Below are positions 36,132 through 44,520 of a stretch of DNA of 64,000 bases, piece after piece. The notes beneath the pieces are model-generated. The model was not told the DNA's origin. It saw only the letters and a list, made by a program, of their open reading frames with translations, and made no database searches. Each line of letters opens with the position of its first letter. The stretch's first letter is position 1. Source of the stretch: Symbiodolus clandestinus (GTDB lineage: Bacteria; Pseudomonadota; Gammaproteobacteria; Enterobacterales; G038960095); assembly GCA_038960095.1 (NCBI GenBank), contig CP152425.1, positions 248,001-312,000 of the forward strand. The letters run 5' to 3'. The position numbers and the translations under genes were made by a program.

Positions 36132-37817
36132 ATGAAACTTAAACCAGTTTATACCACTGCCACCGGCACCGCTTTATTAGAAGACCCTCTATTGAATAAA
36201 GGCACAGCTTTTACAGAGGCGGAAAGAGCTGCCTTTAACCTCCACGGGTTATTACCCATCGTGGTAGAATCACTCGATGAACAAAGGGAGCGTGCCTATC
36301 AACAATTCCGTCAATATGAGCAGCCTTTAGAGCGCTACAATTACCTCAGAAACCTGCAAGATACTAATGAAACTCTATTTTATCAGCTATTGCACAAACA
36401 TCTCAGCGAGATGATACCCATTATCTATACACCTACTGTCGGCCAAGCCTGCCAGCAATTCTCTCATATTTATCGCCATCCTCGCGGCTTGGTGCTCTCT
36501 TATCCAAATCGACACCACCTGGATACTATCTTGCAAAATGTTGGCCAACGCGAGATTCGGGTGATTGTGATGACTGACGGCCAACGTATTTTAGGCCTAG
36601 GCGATCAAGGAGCGGGGGGCATGGGGATCCCAATTGGTAAACTATCGCTCTACACGGCCTGCGGTGGTATTGATCCTGCTTATACGTTACCGATTTTATT
36701 GGATGTTGGCACCGATAACCCACAACATTTAAGTGATCCGCTTTACCTAGGCTGGCGTCAGCCACGACTTGAAGAGCAGATCTATGAAGAGTTTGTTGAT
36801 CAATGTATTCAGGCTATTCAGCGCCGTTGGCCCAATGTGGTGCTGCAATTTGAAGATTTTGCTCACCACAATGCTGTCAAACTGCTCGATCGCTATCAAA
36901 AACAAATTTGTTGCTTTAACGATGATATCCAGGGAACCGCAGCAGTTACCTTAGCATGTCTGCTGGCTGCCTGCCAGGCAGCGGGTAGCCAATTGTCCCA
37001 ACAGACCATTGTGTTTCTTGGCAGTGGTTCTGCAGGCTGTGGGATCGCTGAGCTAATGATTACCCAAATGCAATCTGAAGGGTTAACCGAACAGCAGGCT
37101 CGTCGTCAAATCTTTATGGTAGGCAGCAAGGGATTGACTACTGATCAATTGACCCATCTTCCTCCTTATAAGTATGCTTTGGCGCAAAGTAGTGAGGCTA
37201 TCAAGCACTGGACGCTACAGGGCAATCACTTCTCATTATGGGATGTGGTGCACCACGCCAAACCAACTGTATTGATTGGTGTCTGTGGGCAACCTAAGCT
37301 ATTTGATGAACCGGTTATCAAGGAAATGTATCGTCACTGTCAGCGGCCAATTATTATGCCACTCTCCAATCCAACCTCACAGGCTGAGGCGCATCCTAGT
37401 GATTTATTGGCTTGGACTCAGGGTGCAGCACTGATTGCCACTGGCAGCCCTTTTGCTGCAGTGGATTATCAAGGAAAATCTTACCCGATTGCCCAGTGTA
37501 ACAACTCCTATATCTTCCCGGGGTTAGGCTTAGGGTTGCTGATTGGCCAAGCCACGCAGGTTACTGAGAAAATGCTGCTCGCGGCCAGTCAAGCACTGGC
37601 AGACTGCTCCCCCCTTGCCTGTCAAGGATCGGGCATGCTATTGCCTGCCTTCGAATCAATTCGACAAGTTTCAAGTACCATAGCAATTCGGGTAGCTCAA
37701 GCGGCCCAGGATGAAGGCGTTTCTCCAATCACCGATGAGGCTAGCCTGCAACAACGACTCAATGAGCTGTTCTGGACACCCGAATATCGTCCCTACCTTC
37801 CTCTGACTACACTTTAA
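36132..37817 (+). CDS. maeA: NAD-dependent malic enzyme
   Basis: Decarboxylates malate to pyruvate with NAD+, feeding gluconeogenic or acetyl-CoA metabolism. The 561-residue protein shows LRNLQDTNETLFYQLL, IYTPTVGQACQQFS, TDGQRILGLGDQGAGGMGIPIGKLSLYTACGG (Asp and Lys of the active site), the metal motif FEDFAHHNA followed by FNDDIQGTAAVTLA, and the Rossmann fold VFLGSGSAGCGIAE. All motifs are conserved with E. coli MaeA (565). Confidence 0.97.
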   Translation: MKLKPVYTTATGTALLEDPLLNKGTAFTEAERAAFNLHGLLPIVVESLDEQRERAYQQFRQYEQPLERYNYLRNLQDTNETLFYQLLHKHLSEMIPIIYTPTVGQACQQFSHIYRHPRGLVLSYPNRHHLDTILQNVGQREIRVIVMTDGQRILGLGDQGAGGMGIPIGKLSLYTACGGIDPAYTLPILLDVGTDNPQHLSDPLYLGWRQPRLEEQIYEEFVDQCIQAIQRRWPNVVLQFEDFAHHNAVKLLDRYQKQICCFNDDIQGTAAVTLACLLAACQAAGSQLSQQTIVFLGSGSAGCGIAELMITQMQSEGLTEQQARRQIFMVGSKGLTTDQLTHLPPYKYALAQSSEAIKHWTLQGNHFSLWDVVHHAKPTVLIGVCGQPKLFDEPVIKEMYRHCQRPIIMPLSNPTSQAEAHPSDLLAWTQGAALIATGSPFAAVDYQGKSYPIAQCNNSYIFPGLGLGLLIGQATQVTEKMLLAASQALADCSPLACQGSGMLLPAFESIRQVSSTIAIRVAQAAQDEGVSPITDEASLQQRLNELFWTPEYRPYLPLTTL

Positions 37818-37855
37818 ACAGTCAGGGAAACGTCCAGCTAAGGCACACGCTGCTG

Positions 37856-37890
37856 TAAAAACAAAAAGACGGTAAGGATCTCTTACCGTC
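37856..37890 (-). terminator. Terminator after the porin gene
   Basis: On the minus strand GACGGTAAG, a five-base loop, and CTTACCGTC are followed by TTTTTGTTTTT, 30 bases after the porin stop. It also lies just after maeA on the other strand, where no T tract follows. Confidence 0.85.
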
Positions 37891-37919
37891 AATCGATATC
37901 AAACCGTACTGCTACTTAA

Positions 37920-39062
37920 TTAAAAGACATAAGTTAAGCCGATTCCTAGGATATTTTCCGCACTCACACCCAATATCTTCGCTTTATCTTCTTTCAGCAA
38001 ATTAACCTTATAGTCTGCGGCTACAGAGAATTGTTTACTTAGCTCATAATTACAGCCAACATCAACGAAATGGACATTCTTTTCTTTAGTATCGTAAATG
38101 TCATCTTTCAAAGTAACTGTGCTTTGTAAATAACCGACTGTTGGCTGCAAACCATTAGCAAATTTATACTTCGCTACTGCTTCAAATCCTTGAGATTCTT
38201 TGGCAAACACCCCTTGTTCAGCCGGTTTAGCCACACCCGATTGACAAATTAACGCTTTATTGTTAAAAAACAGCTGGTTACGAGTCTGGGCATAAGCAGC
38301 GGCAACATAAAACAGCTCATGATCATACTTAACCGAGACAGCAAACATCTCGGGACGATTAGGATTGTGATAGCGTTGCTTCTGCTTAAGGTTTTTAGCC
38401 CCTTGGTTATAAGCAGCTCCCCAGGTGAGACCCATGCCGGTATCATGAGTTAATGCTACTCCATAGCCATCACCATTGCTGCCTTTCAATTGTTTATCTT
38501 TATGTTTTTCTGTTTCCTTACTATCTTCAGCACTGTTTTTCGGCAAATATTGGACAGCCAATTGCACGCCTTGCACCTTGGGAGTATACCATCGTAATAA
38601 ACCGGTCGCTCGCCCGGTGCCAAAGCGATCGGCTCCATCTCCCAAGGCATCATTACAAGATACCGGCAAAATGCCAGTAAAACCAGTTACTTCACTCATT
38701 ACCCCTAAAGTCCGGCCATAGGAGAGTTTACCAATTGATTCTCCCTCTATCCCGATAACGGCGGCCCGTGTATTCACTGGCGCAGGGGTAAGGCTCTTAC
38801 CTAACTCTAACTGTCCAAACAGCTTGATCATTTCGCCAGCTTTCAGATCATCGGCCATCGGCATCTCTCCTTTAAGCCCAAGCCGCAAAGCGCTTTGATC
38901 ACCCTCTTCACCTTTATCTTTAGAGAAATCACGCTCCAAAAGTACCTTGCCAATTAGCTCCAGCTTTTTATCTCCCTCTTCATATAGTATATGCGCCTGA
39001 ACATTGGTTAACGTAGCCATCAGAAGCATGGGCGTTACTGCGGTCTTTAGTGGTCTCATCAT
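37920..39062 (-). CDS. General diffusion porin (OmpC/OmpF family)
   Basis: Outer-membrane trimeric porin, 380 residues. From ATG 39062 (GAGG seven bases upstream) there is a signal peptide (MMRPLKTAVTPMLLMATLTNVQA), then the family start KLELIGKVLLERDFS, strands such as ALRLGLKGE, SYGRTLGVMSEVTGFT, GDGYGVALTHDTGMGLTWGAAY and the end ILGIGLTYVF with terminal Phe. In loop 3 the constriction motif PEFGGD of OmpC/OmpF reads PVSCND, and the Asp four residues before (D113 of OmpF) is Gly. Pore selectivity should therefore differ. It is followed by a strong terminator. Confidence 0.9.
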   Translation of the reverse strand: MMRPLKTAVTPMLLMATLTNVQAHILYEEGDKKLELIGKVLLERDFSKDKGEEGDQSALRLGLKGEMPMADDLKAGEMIKLFGQLELGKSLTPAPVNTRAAVIGIEGESIGKLSYGRTLGVMSEVTGFTGILPVSCNDALGDGADRFGTGRATGLLRWYTPKVQGVQLAVQYLPKNSAEDSKETEKHKDKQLKGSNGDGYGVALTHDTGMGLTWGAAYNQGAKNLKQKQRYHNPNRPEMFAVSVKYDHELFYVAAAYAQTRNQLFFNNKALICQSGVAKPAEQGVFAKESQGFEAVAKYKFANGLQPTVGYLQSTVTLKDDIYDTKEKNVHFVDVGCNYELSKQFSVAADYKVNLLKEDKAKILGVSAENILGIGLTYVF

Positions 39063-39474
39063 ACAATACCTCAATTTCTAACAATTAACTGCTATTCCCT
39101 AGCATTCCATCTTGTTTCTTAGGGGAATAAAATGCTGCAAGAGTGTCAGTATTTCACGTTCTACCCCTCTGTTCTAGCTTATTGAGCCCTAAACACCCAG
39201 GCAGCTCGGCCAAAATTGTAACTATTTATTACAATTTGCTTATTTTAGGGAACTTTTAACAAAAATAGTAATAATTCTTCCTAATATTTTCCTTTATTGT
39301 ACATCTATGCTTCCGATAAAAAGCGTTACTGTTCCTACGTCAAGTCTGGCGGCTGTTTTTGAAATGGTTTCTCTGCTAGTTAAGCCTGTTGTGTTAATTT
39401 AAATTAGTAATATAAGGCATAAATATTAATAATATTTTAACTTTTTTTAACATTTAACTTGGGAGTTTGATTAC
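39063..39474. other. Porin upstream region
   Basis: 412 bases between the porin and a small divergent gene. It contains a perfect 25-bp inverted repeat (39213-39237) and A/T-rich stretches, probably regulatory; I cannot place a promoter with confidence and see no OmpR box I would defend. Confidence 0.5.
39213..39237. promoter_or_regulatory. Inverted repeat upstream of the porin (candidate operator)
   Basis: AAATTGTAA, a seven-base spacer, TTACAATTT: nine-base perfect arms about 150 bases before the porin start. The length suits a dimeric regulator. There is no T tract specific to a terminator. The binding protein is unknown. Confidence 0.4.
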
Positions 39475-39799
39475 ATGTTTAGCAAGATAAAGGGTAAGTT
39501 AGGTTTTAATAACACAGGTCATAAGCAGGCAGAAAATGATGTTTACGAAGTTTCAGCTACATCAGTTGATTGGCTAGCTCAAGATCAAGCAAATAGGGAT
39601 GTTCACGATGTGGCGGGAACTCCAAAAAAGAAACAGTCTTTTGATTATTCTATAAGCACTTCGAGATGCGGGCGTTTGTGGGACTAAGGGAGGTTATGCT
39701 GATTATTATGCTGCTAGATTGCAAAACTCACAAGGATTCTCGCTCAGACAAGGAAGCGATCCATGGGGTGGTCAATCTCCTGTTGGTAGAAAAAATTAA
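39475..39799 (+). pseudogene. Small unrecognised gene, probably frameshifted
   Basis: The first frame (39475-39687) codes 70 residues, MFSKIKGKLGFNNTGHKQ to CGRLWD. One frame over, from about 39655, translation continues ALRDAGVCGTKGGYADYYAARL and ends SDPWGGQSPVGRKN at 39799. The two halves join naturally at DYSIS/ALRD, suggesting one gene of about 107 codons broken by a one-base indel. AACTTGGGAG lies nine bases before the ATG. I recognise no family. It is AT-richer than its neighbours. Confidence 0.45.
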
Positions 39800-39947
39800 C
39801 TGAAATAAAAGTCCTTTTCTTAAAGATTTTGTAAAAATACTGGCCTAAAAAGTAGGATAAAAACCTCTATATCCCTAAAGGTGGATTAATTTTTATTTTC
39901 CTGTACTAGGGCCTGTTTCCTTAATAACCGTCTACTGAGCATGCCGA

Positions 39948-41393
39948 TTAATACTTAGCCTGCTTGGGTGTTCGTGGAAAAGGAATAACATCTCGCACAT
40001 TTTGAACCCCAGTCGCGTACAGCAACAGTCGTTCAAAGCCTAATCCAAAACCAGCATGGGGGACAGTGCCAAAGCGGCGCAAATCACGGTACCAATGGTA
40101 TTGTTCGGGATCGATTGCCTGCTCTAATAAGCGTTGATCCAGTACCGATAGTCGCTCTTCCCGTTGCGATCCACCGATAATTTCGCCTATACCAGGCGCT
40201 AATACATCCATGGCCGCCACTGTTTGTCCATCGTCATTAAGCCGCATATAAAATGCTTTAATAGTTTTAGGGTAGTTTTTTACGATAACCGGGCCTTGAC
40301 AGTACGCTTCGGCTAAGTAGCGTTCATGTTCGGAAGCCAAGTCAATACCCCAAGCTACCGGTTGCTCAAAAGATCGCCCACTGCGCTGTAGGATATCAAT
40401 GGCTTCTTGATAGTCTAGATGAATGAACGAGCGATCAACCAGCTGCTGTAAACGTTCAAACACGGTTGGATCAACCCGCTGAGAAAAAAACTCTATTTCT
40501 GCTTGCCGTTGATTTAACAGTTCGCTGATCACCGTTTTAAGCAAATTTTCCGCTAAATTCGCATTATCTTGTAAATCAGCAAAAGCCATTTCTGGCTCTA
40601 CCATCCAAAATTCCGCCAAATGGCGGCTGGTATTAGAATTCTCCGCACGGAAAGTGGGCCCAAAAGTGTATACTTTGGAGAGCGCACAAGCATAACTTTC
40701 AGCATTAAGCTGTCCAGAAACGGTTAAAAAAGCCTCTTGCCCAAAAAAGTCATGGCTAAAATCAACTTGACCATTGGCCTGACGTGGCAGTCGCTGTAAA
40801 TCCAGCGTGGAGACTCGGAAAAGTTCTCCGGCCCCCTCACAATCGGCTGTAGTAATCAGCGGTGTCGCTATCCAAAAAAAACCCTGTTGATCGAAAAATC
40901 GATGAATGGCCTGCGCCAAGGTATGCCGCACGCGGGTGATAGCACCGATAATATGGGTTCTGGGACGCAAATGTGCTACATCCCGCAGATGCTCCATTGA
41001 ATGCTGCTTGGCGGCGAGTGGATAGTGTTCCGGCTCCTCCACCCAACCCGTGACCAAAACCATTTCAGCTTGTAATTCCACCGCTTGCTGGGCACCTTTT
41101 GAGGCGGTAACCACGCCAGTGACCATTAAAGAGCAACCGGTTGTTAAACGTAACAACTCCTGCTGATAATTACAGAGACTTTGATCAGCAACGATCTGTA
41201 GCGATTGAAAGCAGGAGCCATCAGTCAGGGTTAAAAAAGAGAAGCCGGCTTTAGAATCCCGGCGAGTTCGTAACCAACCCCGCACACTCACCCTGGCGCC
41301 CACAGCGATTGCACCGTGCAATAGATCTGACACAGAAACAACGCTGGCTGACGATAAAGAGCCATCGTCTGATGTCATCACAATTGGATTCAT
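39948..41393 (-). CDS. asnS: Asparagine--tRNA ligase
   Basis: Class IIb aminoacyl-tRNA synthetase charging tRNA-Asn. The 481-residue protein has the OB-fold anticodon domain (VSVRGWLRTRRDSKAGFSFLTL), motif 2 FRAENSNTSRHLAEFWMVEPE, KAFYMRLNDDGQTVAAMD and motif 3 GFGLGFERLL. Compared with E. coli (466) it carries about 12 extra N-terminal residues if the ATG at 41393 is right; an ATG five codons later is possible. Its tRNA lies in the same window at 33 kb. Confidence 0.97.
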   Translation of the reverse strand: MNPIVMTSDDGSLSSASVVSVSDLLHGAIAVGARVSVRGWLRTRRDSKAGFSFLTLTDGSCFQSLQIVADQSLCNYQQELLRLTTGCSLMVTGVVTASKGAQQAVELQAEMVLVTGWVEEPEHYPLAAKQHSMEHLRDVAHLRPRTHIIGAITRVRHTLAQAIHRFFDQQGFFWIATPLITTADCEGAGELFRVSTLDLQRLPRQANGQVDFSHDFFGQEAFLTVSGQLNAESYACALSKVYTFGPTFRAENSNTSRHLAEFWMVEPEMAFADLQDNANLAENLLKTVISELLNQRQAEIEFFSQRVDPTVFERLQQLVDRSFIHLDYQEAIDILQRSGRSFEQPVAWGIDLASEHERYLAEAYCQGPVIVKNYPKTIKAFYMRLNDDGQTVAAMDVLAPGIGEIIGGSQREERLSVLDQRLLEQAIDPEQYHWYRDLRRFGTVPHAGFGLGFERLLLYATGVQNVRDVIPFPRTPKQAKY

Positions 41394-41459
41394 AAAATTT
41401 CTCTACCGCTGCCTAAATATTACCAGGTTACTATTAAGGTTTTCTCAATCTAAATGCAG

Positions 41460-43403
41460 CTATGCGGCCGGGCTAGCTAACACATGACGGTTTTCTAAGA
41501 GGTTCTCACGTAACACCACTGACAGATTATCCCCTAAGCGATAGCTTGGTTTCCCCTTAATCAGCACATAACCACTCTCTTGGCAACAGATCAGTTCTTC
41601 ACGAATAGGATGGAGGCTTGAACTGGGTAAAAAGATCACCGCACCATTTTCCAGTAAGCGGCCACGTAATCCACCACGCGTCACATCGATAATTTCGGCA
41701 AGCTGCTGCTCTCCTGGTTTCAATCGTTGCTGCAAGAAACGTGCATACAGCCAATCATTGATCTGTCGCTCAGTTAAGCGCTGTTTCCGACGGCGCTCGT
41801 TCAGATAGGTTGCTAAAGTAGCCCCAGGAAACTGTTCAGGAGTACGCTGAGCAATCACTGCTTTTAATAATCGTTGGTTAATCAGATCCCCATATTTACG
41901 AATGGGCGAGGTCCAGGTCGCATAGACGTCGCATCCCATACCGTAATGAGCGGCTGGCTGCCAACTCAAACTACTGTTCCCTTGATAACGCCGCAAACAG
42001 CCTGTTAGATAAGCCGTTGGTTGCGCATCCAAATAACGGCGCAGTTCACAAAATCCCTCAGGGGTTAGCAGCTGCTCGGCACTAAATGGAGCTTGGTTAG
42101 CCTGTAATAAGGAGATAACCTGGTCAATCTGCGATTTTTCCAACCCATTATGGACCGTGAACATACCATAGCCTAAATGATCTCGCAGAAGCCTAGCAGC
42201 ACATAAATTAGCAACGATCATGGCTTCTTCTACCATTCGATGAGCAATTCGCCTCTCTTCGATGGCAACATCAACGACGTTTCCCTGATCATCAACCACT
42301 AGGCGATACTCTGACCGATCTTTAAACACCGAAGTATGTTGTTGACGCCATGCTGTGCGTACTTTAGCCACTTCCCACAACAGCTGGATCTGTTCAGCCA
42401 CCGCTGCCGTCGGTGGGGCCCAGTCGCCTGTCCCTTCTAACCAATCTGAAACCTGTTGATAATCTAATTTAGCCTGTGACCGGATCCAGGCAATCGAAAA
42501 CTCTGCCGAAGATGCTAAAGAACCATCTGCGCCAATCGCCATCTGACAAACGATTGCAGGACGCTGTTCACCCGTTCGTAAAGAGCAGAGGTTATCTGCC
42601 AGTTGGCGTGGCAACATGGGAATATCCATACTGGGTAGATAATGGGTAAACCCACGCTGCTGAGCACAGCGATCAATCTCACTATTATAGGCAACGTAAG
42701 CCGTGGGATCAGCAATAGCAATCATCAAAATAAGCTGGTTGTCAGTGCCTTTACGAACCGCTAGAGCGTCATCCATATCTTGAGTACTTTGGCCATCCAG
42801 CGTCACAAACGGTATCTGTGTCAGATCAATACGGGGGGTATTATCGATTAAATCTGATGGTACATCTGAGATGTCCGGCGCTTGGCGCGGCAGTTGATAA
42901 CGTGCTAACGAGACCCACCAAGGTGCAAAATTATCATCGCCCCGAGTTATCCAGTCACTCACCTCAGCGTGAAATAATTTACCCCCCTTCTGCAAAGGAT
43001 GCTGCTTCAAAGTAGCAGTCACCCAATCGCCGGGTGCAACTTTAGTAGCGATTTTAGGGTCCAGCTGACAACTGATTGCTCGATGGATCCCTGGAACATC
43101 TGGAATAATGGCCAAGCGCCCAGAAACCTTGTCTAAACGGCCAACGAACTGCGTTAAAGCAGCCTCAATCAGTCGTTCCGGTTCGACAATTGTCTGCCCA
43201 CTTTTCGATCTTAAACGAGCGGTGATGCGATCACCATGCCACAATTTTTTCATGGACGGTGGTGGAATGAAATAGCTTTTATCCCCCTCTACCTCGATAA
43301 AACCAAAACCTTTACTATGTCCTCTTATGATACCTTGTACCTGGGCAGTCTCTTGTCGCATTTGCTGTTTAAGTTGAGCCAGCAGGGGGTTATTTTGCAG
43401 CAT
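41460..43403 (-). CDS. rnb: Exoribonuclease II
   Basis: Processive 3'-to-5' RNA exonuclease of mRNA decay. The 647 residues contain two cold-shock domains (GIIRGHSKGFGFIEVEGDKSYFIPPP start), the catalytic RNB domain with ITLDGQSTQDMDDAL-type acidic site (VTLDGQSTQDMDDALAV), YLPSMDIPMLPRQLADNLCSL, RRIAHRMVEEAMI and ATWTSPIRKYGDLINQRLL, and a C-terminal S1 domain (RGGLRGRLLENGAVIFLP). Full length compared with E. coli (644). It follows fabI closely, 21 bases. Confidence 0.96.
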   Translation of the reverse strand: MLQNNPLLAQLKQQMRQETAQVQGIIRGHSKGFGFIEVEGDKSYFIPPPSMKKLWHGDRITARLRSKSGQTIVEPERLIEAALTQFVGRLDKVSGRLAIIPDVPGIHRAISCQLDPKIATKVAPGDWVTATLKQHPLQKGGKLFHAEVSDWITRGDDNFAPWWVSLARYQLPRQAPDISDVPSDLIDNTPRIDLTQIPFVTLDGQSTQDMDDALAVRKGTDNQLILMIAIADPTAYVAYNSEIDRCAQQRGFTHYLPSMDIPMLPRQLADNLCSLRTGEQRPAIVCQMAIGADGSLASSAEFSIAWIRSQAKLDYQQVSDWLEGTGDWAPPTAAVAEQIQLLWEVAKVRTAWRQQHTSVFKDRSEYRLVVDDQGNVVDVAIEERRIAHRMVEEAMIVANLCAARLLRDHLGYGMFTVHNGLEKSQIDQVISLLQANQAPFSAEQLLTPEGFCELRRYLDAQPTAYLTGCLRRYQGNSSLSWQPAAHYGMGCDVYATWTSPIRKYGDLINQRLLKAVIAQRTPEQFPGATLATYLNERRRKQRLTERQINDWLYARFLQQRLKPGEQQLAEIIDVTRGGLRGRLLENGAVIFLPSSSLHPIREELICCQESGYVLIKGKPSYRLGDNLSVVLRENLLENRHVLASPAA

Positions 43404-43424
43404 ATGCTTATCCTAATTGACCGA

Positions 43425-44222
43425 CTAAACCGCACCATCACGATCGAGTTGTTGCATGGCAGTAATGCTAAAACCGCCATCAACATGAACAATTTCACCG
43501 GTGATCCCTGCAGCCAGATCAGAACAGAGGAAAGCGGCTGCATTACCAATATCTTCTAATGTTACCGTTCGCCGAATAGGTGCAACCGACTCAAAGTGAG
43601 TCAACATTCTTTTGAAATCTTTGATTCCAGAGGCCGCTAAGGTACGAATTGGTCCGGCAGAAATCCCGTTGACTCGAATTCCTTGTGTCCCTATAGCATT
43701 CGCTAAATAGCGTACGTTAGCTTCCAAGGAGGCTTTAGCAAGCCCCATAACATTATAGTTAGGAACTGCACGTTCAGCACCCAAATAGGACAGGGTTAAC
43801 AACGCTGCTCGCGGTGTTAGCATCGAATGACAGGCTTTTGCTAAGGCAGCAAAACTATACGCACTGATTTCGTGAGCAATGCGAAACCCCTCACGATTAA
43901 CGGCGGTTAAATAATTGCCTTCTAGCTGTTGACTAGGTGCATAAGCAATCGCATGCACGAAACCATCAAACTCTGACCACGCTTTAGCGAGTTCAGTAAA
44001 TAAATCGGCAATGCTGCTATCTTCAGCGACGTCACAGGGAAACAGTAACTGACTTTTACATTTATCAGCCACTGCTGCCACCCGAGATTGCAACTTCTCG
44101 TTTTGATAGGTAAAAGCCAGCTCAGCTCCCTGTTGGAACATTGCCTGAGCAATCCCGGTAGCGATAGAACGCTCACTGGCAATTCCCGTAATTAGAAATC
44201 GTTTTCCCGCTAAAAAGCCCAT
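43425..44222 (-). CDS. fabI: Enoyl-[acyl-carrier-protein] reductase, NADH
   Basis: Last step of the fatty-acid elongation cycle. 265 residues, numbered as E. coli FabI: cofactor motif GIASERSIATGIA, catalytic Tyr146, Tyr156 and Lys163 in SYLGAERAVPNYNVMGLAK, and AGPIRTLAASGIKDF. In the triclosan/diazaborine pocket VHAIAYAP has Ala91, Ala93 and Tyr94 in place of E. coli Ser, Gly and Phe. Lies directly upstream of rnb on the same strand. Confidence 0.97.
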   Translation of the reverse strand: MGFLAGKRFLITGIASERSIATGIAQAMFQQGAELAFTYQNEKLQSRVAAVADKCKSQLLFPCDVAEDSSIADLFTELAKAWSEFDGFVHAIAYAPSQQLEGNYLTAVNREGFRIAHEISAYSFAALAKACHSMLTPRAALLTLSYLGAERAVPNYNVMGLAKASLEANVRYLANAIGTQGIRVNGISAGPIRTLAASGIKDFKRMLTHFESVAPIRRTVTLEDIGNAAAFLCSDLAAGITGEIVHVDGGFSITAMQQLDRDGAV

Positions 44223-44520
44223 AGTTTTAAGTCCTTGATGGATAATGGTTAATAAATTGGCGACTCACTGCCACCGTGACGCCATCAGGCAGGAACCCTC
44301 ATCCTATTCAATGGTAACCCACGACCAGCGCAATCATACTACAAGGAGAGGCTGTACTCGCCAAGCTATTTTCTCGCTTAGAATGTAGATAGCCAGTAGA
44401 ACTGATTGCAAATTAGCTGCCTTTACATCAAAACTCCGTAGTGATTTTCCAGAAGCTGTAACCACTATCTGCCATACATTGTATAATCACCGATTTCTAC
44501 TGAAGCCAATCGGAATAATC

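Noticed and set aside
39300..39474. Second tRNA or small RNA gene in the porin upstream region
   Set aside because: AT-rich sequence without a cloverleaf or a convincing hairpin plus T tract.
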